From JAXLXE01 sp046328115 (GTDB lineage: Bacteria; Chloroflexota; UBA6077; JACCZL01), in NCBI GenBank assembly GCA_046328115.1, contig JAXLXE010000003.1, positions 620,001 to 684,000 of the forward strand: 64,000 nucleotides of DNA, written 5' to 3'. A program made the translations under genes and the position numbers. Positions 1 to 7,531 of the stretch are shown here, piece by piece. Position 1 is the stretch's first letter. Each line of letters starts with the position of its first letter. Below the pieces are notes generated by a model. That model made no database searches and was not told where the DNA came from. It saw only the letters and a list, made by a program, of their open reading frames with translations.

Positions 1-43
1 ACGCAAGCACCAGCAGGCGGCGACGGCTGAGCGCGCGAGACAT
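1..43 (-). CDS. N-terminus of exported (probably substrate-binding) protein, cut by window edge
   Basis: Reading leftwards from the ATG at 43-41, the first 14 codons give MSRALSRRRLLVLA, a basic stretch with RRR running into a hydrophobic segment, as in Tat or Sec signal peptides. It lies downstream of an ABC ATPase and permease on the same strand, which have no binding protein of their own in the window. I infer the periplasmic or lipid-anchored substrate-binding component of that importer. Only the signal peptide start is visible, so the substrate family cannot be judged. Confidence 0.5.
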   Translation of the reverse strand, partial: MSRALSRRRLLVLA

Positions 44-134
44 CGCGTGAAGAGAACTATCGGACCGGGTCACTCTTTCCTCCTTGGCGCGAGGGGCGCC
101 AGAGCCAGAATCAGTGCGTAGATACGGCGGACCG

Positions 135-1034
135 TCACAGGTCGCGACGGACCGCCGACTCGTGCCAGTGCCGCAGGAACCGGGCGCTCAGGAAGCTCAC
201 GCCCACGAAGATGACGATGCCCAGGATGGACGAGGTGAAGGCGGCGGCGAACAGGTACGGCATCTTGATCTGCGCCTGGGCGCTGGTGATCACGTAACCA
301 ATGCCCCCCTTGAGGCCGCCAATACCGGCGATGAACTCGCCCACGATCGCCCCGATCACGGACAGCCCGGAGGAGATCCGCAGGCCGGTCATGATGTACG
401 GCAGCGCGGCGGGGAACTTGAGCTTGGTCATCCGCTGCCACCAGGACGCGTTGTACAGCTCGAACATGGCCACCAGGTTGTGGTCCGTGGCCGTAAGCCC
501 GGCGTGGGTGTTGGTGATGATGGGGAACAGCGCGATGATGAACGCGATGGTGGCGACGGCGGAGAGCCCGGCGCCTACCCAGATCACGATGACCGGCGCG
601 ATGGCCACGATGGGGATGGTCTGGAGCAGGACGGCGTAGGGGAACAGGCTACGCTCCAGCAGCTTGCTCTGGGACATGATGAGCGCAACGGCCATCCCGA
701 CGACGATGGCGGAGCCAAAGCCGATGACGGCGGCCATCAGCGTGGAGACAAGGGCTACCAGCAGCGTGCTCTGGTTCTCGATCCAGGCGCCCACGATGTC
801 CGTGGGCGAGGGGTAGAGGTAGCGCGGCAATGAGAAAGCCTGGCACACCGCCTGCCAGACGCTCACGAACACCACAAACACCACGAAGGGCGGCAAGGCA
901 CCGCGGAAGAAGCCACTGATCCGCGAGCTGGCAGCGGGCGCATCAGGCCGAGGGGGACGGCGCCGCTGGACCACCGGGCGCTCTAGCGTGCTGGCCAACT
1001 CAGTCTTCCTCCTCGTCCGACTCGTCGCTGCCAA
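135..1034 (-). CDS. ABC transporter permease (SsuC/TauC-type)
   Basis: Inner-membrane permease of a nitrate/sulfonate/taurine-type importer, 299 codons, about the usual family length. A polar, Arg-rich N-terminus of about 45 residues precedes the first membrane helix (PPFVVFVVFVSVWQAV). The cytoplasmic coupling loop that docks on the ATPase is visible as NASWWQRMTKLKFPAALPYI, followed by GLRIS and the typical GAIVGEFI segment. The chosen start overlaps the upstream ATPase gene by 35 nt; a TTG further in is an alternative. It acts with the ATPase at 1000-1857 and probably the exported protein cut at the left edge. The substrate is unknown; family members carry sulfonates, nitrate, thiamin precursors or other small organics. 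Confidence 0.88.
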   Translation of the reverse strand: MAATSRTRRKTELASTLERPVVQRRRPPRPDAPAASSRISGFFRGALPPFVVFVVFVSVWQAVCQAFSLPRYLYPSPTDIVGAWIENQSTLLVALVSTLMAAVIGFGSAIVVGMAVALIMSQSKLLERSLFPYAVLLQTIPIVAIAPVIVIWVGAGLSAVATIAFIIALFPIITNTHAGLTATDHNLVAMFELYNASWWQRMTKLKFPAALPYIMTGLRISSGLSVIGAIVGEFIAGIGGLKGGIGYVITSAQAQIKMPYLFAAAFTSSILGIVIFVGVSFLSARFLRHWHESAVRRDL

Positions 1035-1857
1035 GGAGCGCCACCACCTGGCCCACGATCCGGGTGTACTCTGGATCCGTGCGCAGATCGGGCGTGCGCG
1101 GGTGGGGCAACGGCACAGGCACGTCTGCCAGGATCCGCCCAGGCCGGTGGCTCATGACCAGGATCCGGGTGGACAGAAACACCGCCTCGAAGACGTTGTG
1201 GGTGACGAAGACCACCGTCCAGCCGGCCAGCGCGCAGATCCGCAGGAGCTCGCCATTGAGGCGCTGCCGCGTGATCTCGTCAAGGGCGCCGAACGGCTCG
1301 TCCATCAGCAGGAGCCGAGGGTGCGCGGCCAGCGCGCGGGCCAGCGAGACTCGCATGCGCATGCCGCCGGAAAGCTCGCGCGGGTAGGCCTGGGCAAAGT
1401 CGGTCAGACCAACCGTGCCGATGGCCTCCATGGCCGTCTCGCGGCGCTGGCCCTTCGCCACGCCGCGCAGCTCGAGGGGCAGCTCCACGTTGCCGATGAC
1501 GCTGCGCCATGGCATGAGCGTGGCATCCTGGAAGACGAAGGCGGTATCGCCGCGCTCCTGGCGGGCCCGTCGTGGCGGCAGGCCTTCCACCAGCACGTCA
1601 CCGGAGGAGATGGGACCCAGACCGGCGATCACGCGCAGCAGCGTGGACTTACCGCAGCCGGAGGGGCCGACCAGCGAGACGAACTCGCGATCCTGCACGT
1701 CAAACGAAATGTCTTGGAGCGCGACGGTTCCGTTGGCATACGCCTTGTCGACGTTGCGTACGGTGATCAGAACCTCGCCGCCAGGTGCGGCGATGCCGTT
1801 CGAGCGCGATCCTAGTGAGGGGTCTACGGCCATTGGCGACTCCAGCGCGGTCGTCAT
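1000..1857 (-). CDS. ABC transporter ATP-binding protein (SsuB/TauB-type)
   Basis: Cytoplasmic ATPase energising the importer. Walker A is GPSGCGKST, the Q-loop region reads FVFQDATLMPW, the signature is LSGGM, Walker B is LLLMDEPFGALD, and a switch histidine follows in VVFVTHN. This set is typical of the nitrate/sulfonate/taurine branch. The first ~28 residues are a non-conserved extension before the ABC core. The C-terminus is acidic (ESDEEED) and its codons overlap the permease start, implying translational coupling. First gene of an operon running left: ATPase, permease, exported protein. Confidence 0.92.
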   Translation of the reverse strand: MTTALESPMAVDPSLGSRSNGIAAPGGEVLITVRNVDKAYANGTVALQDISFDVQDREFVSLVGPSGCGKSTLLRVIAGLGPISSGDVLVEGLPPRRARQERGDTAFVFQDATLMPWRSVIGNVELPLELRGVAKGQRRETAMEAIGTVGLTDFAQAYPRELSGGMRMRVSLARALAAHPRLLLMDEPFGALDEITRQRLNGELLRICALAGWTVVFVTHNVFEAVFLSTRILVMSHRPGRILADVPVPLPHPRTPDLRTDPEYTRIVGQVVALLGSDESDEEED

Positions 1858-1935
1858 CGGTCGTCATCACTGAATCGGCGCCGGCCAGTGATGTGCCCAA
1901 GTATAGGTGTGACGAGATTGTGATACCAGGGTGGC

Positions 1936-1980
1936 TCTGCACAATCCGGTGCGGTTTGAGCGGGGCTAGTCTGCACAATC
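1936..1980. promoter_or_regulatory. Pair of 11-bp direct repeats in a divergent intergenic region
   Basis: TCTGCACAATC occurs at 1936-1946 and again at 1970-1980, 34 bp apart, roughly three helical turns. The repeats sit between the leftward ABC operon and the rightward NHL-repeat gene, in a spacer of about 230 bp with no coding potential that I can see. Repeated, phased sites of this kind are often regulator-binding sites. The regulator and the controlled gene are unknown. Confidence 0.4.
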
Positions 1981-2089
1981 AGATGGAGCTCGGACGGAGG
2001 TCGCAATTGCCCTGGCGCGGGCGATGGCCATATGCTGACCGTCCAGGACGAAGCTAAGCCAGTAGCTCACCAAGCGCGAGGACAGCAGC

Positions 2090-3088
2090 ATGATCGTTGG
2101 TCAGGGCAAGCACAGGTATGAGGTAGTTGAGGGCTGGGAGCAGCTTCCAAACGGCTGGTCCCACGGCGACGTGGCCGGCGTGGCCACCGATTCGCAGGAC
2201 CGCGTGTACGTGTTCAACCGGAGTCCGCACCCGGTCATCGTGTACGACCGCGAGGGTAAGTTCCTGGACGCCTGGGGCGACGAGACGCTCTACCCGCGGG
2301 CCCACGGCATCACCATCGTCAACGACGAGGTCTACCTGGTGGACGCCAGGGACCAGACCGTGCGCAAGTGCACGCTGGACGGCAAGGTGCTGATGACGCT
2401 GGGCACGCCCGGCCAGGTGACGGACACCGGCTACGTGGCCAGCGCGCCGCACAACCTCACCACCATCACGCGGGCGGCGGGTCCCTTCAACGTGCCCACG
2501 CGCCTGGCGGCTGGACCCAGCGGGGATCTGTACGTCTCAGACGGCTACGGCAACGCGCGGGTGCACCGCTACTCGGCTGATGGCAAACTGCTCCAGTCCT
2601 GGGGTGAGCCGGGCACGGGGCCCGGCCAGTTCAACCTGGTCCACTCCGTGTGGGTCCACACCGACGGCCGGGTGTTCATCTGCGATCGCGAGAACGACCG
2701 GGTGCAGATCTTCGGCCCCACCGGCGACCTGCTGGACATCTGGACCCACGTGACCCGACCGGGCGACCTGTTCATCTCCAAGGATGGCACGGTGTACATC
2801 GGCGAGATGGGCTGGGAGAAGGACACCCGCAACATGGCGGGCAAGTTGTTGACCGAGGATCGGCCGTCGCGGCTGACCGTACGGGACATCCAGGGCAACA
2901 TCCTGAGCACCTGGGGCGGGCCGGACCCGTGCGCCATCGACGGCTTCTCGGCGCCCCACGGCCTGTGGGTGGACAGCCGCGGCGACATCTACGTGGGCGA
3001 AGTGACCCAGACGGCCCTGTCCGGCTTCTTCAAGCGCACCACCTACCACGCGGGCTGCCACTCGCTGATCAAGTTCGCCAAGATCTGA
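2090..3088 (+). CDS. NHL-repeat (six-bladed propeller) protein, amidating-lyase-like
   Basis: A 332-residue beta-propeller protein built from NHL-type blades: repeated patterns such as GVATDSQDRVYVFNR, HGITIVNDEVYLVDA, LAAGPSGDLYVSDGYGN and SVWVHTDGRVFICDRENDR, each ending in a strand that reads out a polypeptide or trajectory (VQIFGPTGDLL). The overall pattern resembles bacterial proteins annotated as peptidyl-alpha-hydroxyglycine alpha-amidating lyase family. No signal peptide is visible, so it is probably cytoplasmic. The start is the ATG after a weak purine-rich stretch (GAGGACAG). It is monocistronic, divergent from the ABC operon. True substrate unknown; NHL propellers also serve as binding scaffolds. 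Confidence 0.8.
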   Translation: MIVGQGKHRYEVVEGWEQLPNGWSHGDVAGVATDSQDRVYVFNRSPHPVIVYDREGKFLDAWGDETLYPRAHGITIVNDEVYLVDARDQTVRKCTLDGKVLMTLGTPGQVTDTGYVASAPHNLTTITRAAGPFNVPTRLAAGPSGDLYVSDGYGNARVHRYSADGKLLQSWGEPGTGPGQFNLVHSVWVHTDGRVFICDRENDRVQIFGPTGDLLDIWTHVTRPGDLFISKDGTVYIGEMGWEKDTRNMAGKLLTEDRPSRLTVRDIQGNILSTWGGPDPCAIDGFSAPHGLWVDSRGDIYVGEVTQTALSGFFKRTTYHAGCHSLIKFAKI

Positions 3089-3280
3089 CGAGGCGCGCCA
3101 TGCCGACCGTGCACCCGAAGTGCCAGCCGTGTCGGCGGACGAGGGTGCGTGATTGTCGTGTCACGTCGACTCAAGTCGTATCCTGTCATGACGGGCGGCA
3201 TCGTTGGTCGACGCTTCAAGCGGCGGCCAGCGCCGCGATGGCGGTAACCGGTCGCGGTCGAGATAGAGGGGAAACCGCCG

Positions 3281-3634
3281 ATGTCGACTGAATTGGGTCC
3301 ACGAGAAATCTTGACCCCCGAACAGGCAGCGGACTACCTGCAGGTGAACCGCGAGACGATCTATCGCTACATTCGCGACGGACGGCTGGACGCGTCTCGC
3401 CTTGGCCGGGGCTACCGAATCTCGCGACAAAGCCTGGAGCTGCTACTGCTCGCCACGAGGACGCGGCCACACGTCCACCTGCGCGACTATTCAGCGGAGC
3501 AGCTAGCGGAGCTCCAGGCCGCGGACCTGCTGGACGGCCACGCGCTCGACATCGCCCAGGACTTCGATCGGGCGACATCTGGCGGCTTCTTCCGCCCGGA
3601 CGGCGACGGGACCCATGCACGTCGTCCAGCGTGA
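3281..3634 (+). CDS. Excisionase/MerR-type HTH DNA-binding protein (putative antitoxin)
   Basis: A 117-residue protein whose first half is an excisionase-family winged helix-turn-helix: LTPEQAADYLQVNRETIYRY, then IRDGRLDASRLGRGYRIS. This domain is used by phage excisionases and by small transcriptional regulators. The second half is short, acidic and without a recognisable domain, as expected of an antitoxin that wraps its toxin. The next gene starts at a GTG overlapping this stop by 4 nt (GTGA) and encodes a PIN-domain protein, so the pair is read as a translationally coupled antitoxin-toxin module with this protein as DNA-binding repressor. Function is inferred from arrangement; an orphan regulator is possible. 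Confidence 0.72.
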   Translation: MSTELGPREILTPEQAADYLQVNRETIYRYIRDGRLDASRLGRGYRISRQSLELLLLATRTRPHVHLRDYSAEQLAELQAADLLDGHALDIAQDFDRATSGGFFRPDGDGTHARRPA

Positions 3635-4026
3635 GGCTGACGTCTGCGACAGCCATCTTCATAGACGCCTCGTGTCTGATCACAGCGGCCAATTCTCCAA
3701 CAGCAGGATCCGGCTTCTGGCTGTCGGTCGGTCGACGGGGATTCTTCAGGGCCCTCGTATCGATCTCCGTCTTCACCGAGGCGCAACGCAAGGTCCAGTC
3801 CAAGTTACCCGCGGCGCTGGATCGACTCCACGCCCTGATCGCCGAGACGCCGCTAGAGATCGTCGCTACGCCACCGGACCGGCTTATTCAGGCGTATGCG
3901 GCGGCGTTCGCTGACGATGCGCACGTGGTCGCCGCCGCCGTGGAGTCCCACGCCAAGCACCTGATCACACTCGACCGCGCGCTCGAGGCGAAGGTCAACG
4001 CAGCGGACTTCCCTCTGACGGCATGA
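3631..4026 (+). CDS. PIN-domain protein (putative VapC-like RNase toxin)
   Basis: A 131-residue PIN domain. The first acidic residue is in IFIDASCLITA, the conserved Glu is probably in SVFTEAQRKV, and the third acidic cluster is FADDAHVVAAA, followed by the typical end LITLDRALEAK. PIN toxins use these acidic residues to hold Mg2+/Mn2+ and cut tRNA, rRNA or mRNA. It starts with GTG inside the stop of the HTH gene, which is the reason for choosing this start. The DNA-binding partner is an excisionase-type HTH rather than the usual AbrB, ribbon-helix-helix or Phd antitoxin. Confidence 0.75.
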   Translation: MRLTSATAIFIDASCLITAANSPTAGSGFWLSVGRRGFFRALVSISVFTEAQRKVQSKLPAALDRLHALIAETPLEIVATPPDRLIQAYAAAFADDAHVVAAAVESHAKHLITLDRALEAKVNAADFPLTA

Positions 4027-4493
4027 GCGCCAGGACGGTTTATCCGCGAGGCGCTGCCCACGCACGAGCGCTATTCGTCGGTTCGCGGCGGCGGCGCGTA
4101 AGCACGAACCTCGGACGGGATGCAAGGTGGGCGGCAACGCTGTCCCGGTCCGGCACCGTGATCGCCCCGATCTCGCCGAAGAGGTCGGCCGACGCCAGAC
4201 CAGCAATCGCAATCAAACCGTCAGAAGCATCAGATCACATGTGCACCCCCAATCTCCGGTATCTACGACCGTTGCGTGTAGCGCGGGTGGGCGCCCCTTC
4301 GAGTGGGGCGTGACCGCCGTCACGTGCAAGTGAGGAAATAGCTGCCTCCGCACGTCATGGTATCCAGCGCCACTACGCCGCGACGGTCACCACCGCCCCC
4401 CCGTATCGGCCCAGGAACGCGAGCGGCACGAGTGAAGGTCAAGTGCCAAGCTGGAGCACTCACGTCCGACAATGGGGCGCCTGATGCGGATGC
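4027..4493. other. Long intergenic stretch, no supported gene
   Basis: About 467 bp between the PIN gene and the converging metalloprotease gene. I see no complete reading frame with a start and protein-like composition. On the minus strand one open stretch (about 4070-4240) reads plausibly like protein but has a TGA just upstream and no convincing start or ribosome-binding site; it may be decayed coding DNA. A small inverted repeat, CGTGAC/GTCACG, lies at 4309-4324. No tRNA or riboswitch pattern was recognised. Confidence 0.5.
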
Positions 4494-6158
4494 TCAAAAT
4501 CCCGCCGCAGTACCACCGCCCACAAACGTCTGCCACGGCCCGCACGAATCTCTCACGACCATTTGAACTGTCGAAGCGGCGGATGAGTTCACACGATCGA
4601 TGCTGAATCCAACCGACTGAGTACCTACTGGCGGCACGTACGTGAAACTCGTAGTCCGCCCTGTGACGCCGGCGCCGGGAATGTCAAGCGTCGCATTCGC
4701 CAACGCGGAAAAAACAAATTCGATACCGCGGATCTTAGCACCCAACCCAGTGGATACGGACGCCAGCAGACGTCCATCCGGTTGATTCGCCGCCACGCTC
4801 GTCACGACACCCGGCCGCGGCGAGCATGAGATCACGGTGGTCTGCTCACCGATGTTGGTGTTGTTGGCCGCGTTGGTGTCCAGCACCGTCGAGTTCGCCG
4901 ACGCGGTTAGCGACACCGCGGATCCGCCAGCCGCGGCCGCGGTGATATTAACGGAAGCAGATCCACCTGGTGGGATTGATCCCAACGAGCACTGAATCTG
5001 GATGGTTCCGCTTCCCGACCATCCACAAGGGCTACCCTGGACCACGCCCGCCGAAACGATACTCGCGGATCCGCTCAACGTGCCAGCCAGCGATGCAGCT
5101 GTCGCAGAGACGCCACCCAGATTGCTAACCACTACCGCGTAAGTGACAGTGTTGCCGATCCCAACAGGGTCATCATTACCGTCTGTCACCGTGACCCGGA
5201 GGTCGGCGTCCGAGAAATCAATCACACCGTTTTTGGAGTTGTTTCCGAGATTGGTGTCCACTCCTATCGGGTCGCTTGGTGGATAACGCGAAACGGTGGC
5301 GGATATCGCGACATCGTGAACGCTGGTCAAATATGATCCAACGATGCGAACGGTGTAACTGCTGCCCGCCGCTATCTCACCGGGAATATCGCACGTAATT
5401 CCTGAGCTGCCGATAGAAAGGCCAGAACACGAAATCGCCCTATTCGGCGTAATGCTGGCTGATCCTATAACTGCAAAACCTTGATTCTGAGTGAACGTAA
5501 CTCGTGTGTCTTTTGCTGACTCAGGACCGTTATTACGTATGACAGTTATGATTGCGATAGTAGACCCCAACAATGCTGGATCTGGTTCGTAGGATAGTGA
5601 CGTGACTGCCATGTCCATCAGCGGATCGGATTCGTCGAGAATGGTCTGTGCTGATGATATGTCGCTTGAAGTTGGATAGCTAAGACTGCAGTATTGATAC
5701 ATAATAGATGGAACAGTCGATGGACATGGATAATCTGCGTGGTCTGCAAGTCCAAGAATGTGTCCGAATTCGTGGTTGATGAGACTTATCGCATTTGGCC
5801 CATCAAATGCCGATGGTAGGAGAATCATAATCGCTCTTTTCCAGTCCCTCCTTCCGCTAAGATGAGTCCAGTAAAACTCCTGAGATAATCCCGACGCATA
5901 CTGGTCATTGTATGACACTAATCCGTTCGCAGGTAATGATGCGTCGAATGATATCTCAACTCTTGTTTCATTATTGCGTTGACTAGGAGTGAGAGCTTCG
6001 CACGTAATCAGGTACAGATGCCCCTCGTCATCCGTACCTGTCCATGTATGAAAATCCACTCGCGATCCCAATAGTGTCTCCCAGCCAGACGCATCTCGAA
6101 CAGCACTGCTAATCTTCGTCGCGTCAGCCAGAAGATTGTTACGATTCGAGTTTCTCAT
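4494..6158 (-). CDS. Secreted zinc metalloprotease with CARDB/DUF11-type repeats (5' end cut off by a TGA)
   Basis: A 554-codon reading frame. Residues ~1-180 form a metallopeptidase domain with HEFGHILGLADH at 129-140 (zinc ligands H129 and H133, catalytic E130) and a Met-turn SIMYQY at ~151-156. The third ligand is probably D139, the HExxHxxGxxD pattern of snapalysin-type enzymes; H140 is the alternative. About 180-300 and 310-445 are Ig-like repeats of the CARDB/DUF11 kind, with VTYAVVVSNLGG and the Asn-rich DTNAANNTN that closes such repeats. The ATG used here has no signal peptide, but the same frame continues upstream through one TGA into a clear signal peptide (6192-6389). Two sampled 60-base lines are only 42-43% GC, far below the neighbours, suggesting acquisition. 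It may be a recent pseudogene, or the TGA may be an error. Confidence 0.72.
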   Translation of the reverse strand: MRNSNRNNLLADATKISSAVRDASGWETLLGSRVDFHTWTGTDDEGHLYLITCEALTPSQRNNETRVEISFDASLPANGLVSYNDQYASGLSQEFYWTHLSGRRDWKRAIMILLPSAFDGPNAISLINHEFGHILGLADHADYPCPSTVPSIMYQYCSLSYPTSSDISSAQTILDESDPLMDMAVTSLSYEPDPALLGSTIAIITVIRNNGPESAKDTRVTFTQNQGFAVIGSASITPNRAISCSGLSIGSSGITCDIPGEIAAGSSYTVRIVGSYLTSVHDVAISATVSRYPPSDPIGVDTNLGNNSKNGVIDFSDADLRVTVTDGNDDPVGIGNTVTYAVVVSNLGGVSATAASLAGTLSGSASIVSAGVVQGSPCGWSGSGTIQIQCSLGSIPPGGSASVNITAAAAGGSAVSLTASANSTVLDTNAANNTNIGEQTTVISCSPRPGVVTSVAANQPDGRLLASVSTGLGAKIRGIEFVFSALANATLDIPGAGVTGRTTSFTYVPPVGTQSVGFSIDRVNSSAASTVQMVVRDSCGPWQTFVGGGTAAGF

Positions 6159-6191
6159 GCAGAATTTTTCGCTGACGCTCGAGCTGTGACC

Positions 6192-6389
6192 TCAGTGAAG
6201 GTGTGCATTACCTGAGTGTGCCGCCAGTGTAGACTGGGGGAGCATCGATGAAGCCAGTAGCAGCACAACCACCATTGGGATTTTTCCGAGGAGGCGGTTG
6301 CAGCCTCGCGGTTCCTTCGTGTTGCTGCCTATGTGGAATACACGCCTAACCACGAAAATTGCGTCCCTCATATTCCCGCGGCTCGGCAC
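6192..6389 (-). pseudogene. 5' fragment (signal peptide) of the metalloprotease gene, ended by in-frame TGA
   Basis: This 65-codon frame ends in a signal peptide: a basic region, then MVVVLLLASSMLPQSTLAA with a plausible cleavage site after LAA. Its TGA at 6194-6192 is followed, in exactly the same frame, by 11 sense codons and then the ATG of the metalloprotease frame (33 nt between stop and ATG). The two frames are therefore one gene interrupted by a single stop, not two genes. The start is GTG at 6389 or, more likely, ATG at 6371. Alternatives: sequencing error, a true nonsense mutation, or recoding of TGA, for which I see no other support. Confidence 0.65.
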
Positions 6390-6440
6390 ATCCGAGCGCC
6401 ATGTCGTCTGAACACGCCGCTCGGCGGCACGCGCGCGGCA

Positions 6441-7334
6441 TCAGCGTCGAGCGGGCGCAGGGGCAAGCGGAGTAGGCGATGAAGCTGTTGGCAAGACTGA
6501 TGTCGTCGCCTGGATCGACGAAAGATTAGGTTCGCCGGGCTTCGCGGTACTGATCGGCGCTGGAGTCCCTTCAGGCGGCGGGTAGCGACTCGCGGGAGAG
6601 AAGCCAGGCCTGGGGGGAAGCGCAGTGGGCGTGGCTGCCGCATGCAGATTGAGCCCGACGCTCAGTGCCAGCGCGATCGAGTCCGAACTCGTCGCGTCTG
6701 AGGCGGCCATAAACATTGCCCACGTCGCGAACTTGCAGTCACCGTGAACATAGTGGTTCTTATCGAAGTACCCCACGCGCCGACAGACGAGTTCCTGGAC
6801 TTGCTTCGTGTCAGCCACGTTGCCATCGCCGAAGAGCAGGCGAAATTGTGCGTTTGAGATGATGAAGATGTTGAGCAAGTACTCCTGTGGCGCGGACACC
6901 AGCGCCGTCGGTAAGTTTGAGATCACGGCGTACCCACCGCGGTCGCGGTTCGCCGGGAGCCTCTCCGCCGTGACGCCGGGGGCCAGCAGCAGGGCCACCG
7001 AGGGGCAGCCGACCGCGACGCGAGTTGGGATACCCTTCATCTCGGCATTCAGCCATTGTGGGGAGCGTTCGAACGTGGCGAGAGCGCGGCGGGCGAGGTC
7101 CGCGACTAGGGCGGTATCGACGTTGACGTCCTTGGTCGCCTGGATGCAGACGGCCAGATCTCGACGGGTGCCGTTGACGAGTATCGGAAAGCGCGGCTCG
7201 GAGAACGGGTCAGCTTGCGCGGCGATGATGCCCATGACGCACAGTGAGCCAACGCTCGCGATTACGAAAGCGACAGCAAGCCAGGCACGCCTCGAGTGGG
7301 GTATTCGCCGCCGAAGCCCTCCGAGCAACCTCAC
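6441..7334 (-). CDS. Membrane-anchored or secreted protein of unknown function
   Basis: A 297-residue protein that I do not recognise. A basic N-terminus (RRRIPHSRRAW) precedes one membrane segment, residues ~18-40 (LAVAFVIASVGSLCVMGIIA), so it is a signal anchor or an uncleaved signal peptide. The body (about 45-225) looks like a compact exported domain with four cysteines (CIQ, GCP, VCRR, GDC), possibly two disulfides. The last ~70 residues are a Pro/Ala/Thr/Ser-rich tail of the kind used as cell-wall spacer. It starts with GTG overlapping the stop of the 66-codon gene upstream (GTGA), and the broken metalloprotease gene follows about 50 nt downstream, so it is an internal gene of an exported-protein operon. 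Confidence 0.7.
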   Translation of the reverse strand: MRLLGGLRRRIPHSRRAWLAVAFVIASVGSLCVMGIIAAQADPFSEPRFPILVNGTRRDLAVCIQATKDVNVDTALVADLARRALATFERSPQWLNAEMKGIPTRVAVGCPSVALLLAPGVTAERLPANRDRGGYAVISNLPTALVSAPQEYLLNIFIISNAQFRLLFGDGNVADTKQVQELVCRRVGYFDKNHYVHGDCKFATWAMFMAASDATSSDSIALALSVGLNLHAAATPTALPPRPGFSPASRYPPPEGTPAPISTAKPGEPNLSSIQATTSVLPTASSPTPLAPAPARR

Positions 7335-7531
7335 GGCAGCCCGTGTGTCTTCTGAGACTGAAGCTCGTCGCTGCGAGAGCGATGTCGCGGGTCCGTGGGC
7401 CGCGACGCATCCGCCGGCAGGCCATCGGGATTCGGGGCTTGTGACATCGTTGGGTACTGTTCCGAGGGCAGCGTCGAATCGTGCATCCAGCGGAGGCTGC
7501 GATGCGTTGGGCGTGCAACACAGTTCGTCAC
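7331..7531 (-). CDS. Small 66-residue protein coupled to both neighbours by 4-nt overlaps
   Basis: A short hydrophilic protein without recognised domain or membrane segment; the middle is Pro/Asp-rich (SQAPNPDGLPADASRPTDP) and the end is Arg/Ser/Gln-rich. The argument that it is real is positional: its GTG start overlaps the stop of the surface-protein gene (GTGA, 7531-7528), and its own TGA overlaps the GTG of the next gene (7334-7331). Two 4-nt overlaps in a row are typical of translational coupling and unlikely in a random frame. One methionine lies at codon 29. It would be made in step with its two exported neighbours. It could still be non-functional read-through sequence. Confidence 0.5.
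   Translation of the reverse strand: MTNCVARPTHRSLRWMHDSTLPSEQYPTMSQAPNPDGLPADASRPTDPRHRSRSDELQSQKTHGLP

Noticed and set aside
84..833. 249-codon plus-strand frame over the ABC permease
   Set aside because: Arg/Gly/Asp-rich with no protein pattern; the permease on the other strand has helices and a coupling loop.
4070..4240. Minus-strand open stretch that reads like protein in the 4.0-4.5 kb gap
   Set aside because: There is a TGA upstream, no convincing start, no ribosome-binding site and no recognisable domain; it is probably chance or decayed coding DNA.
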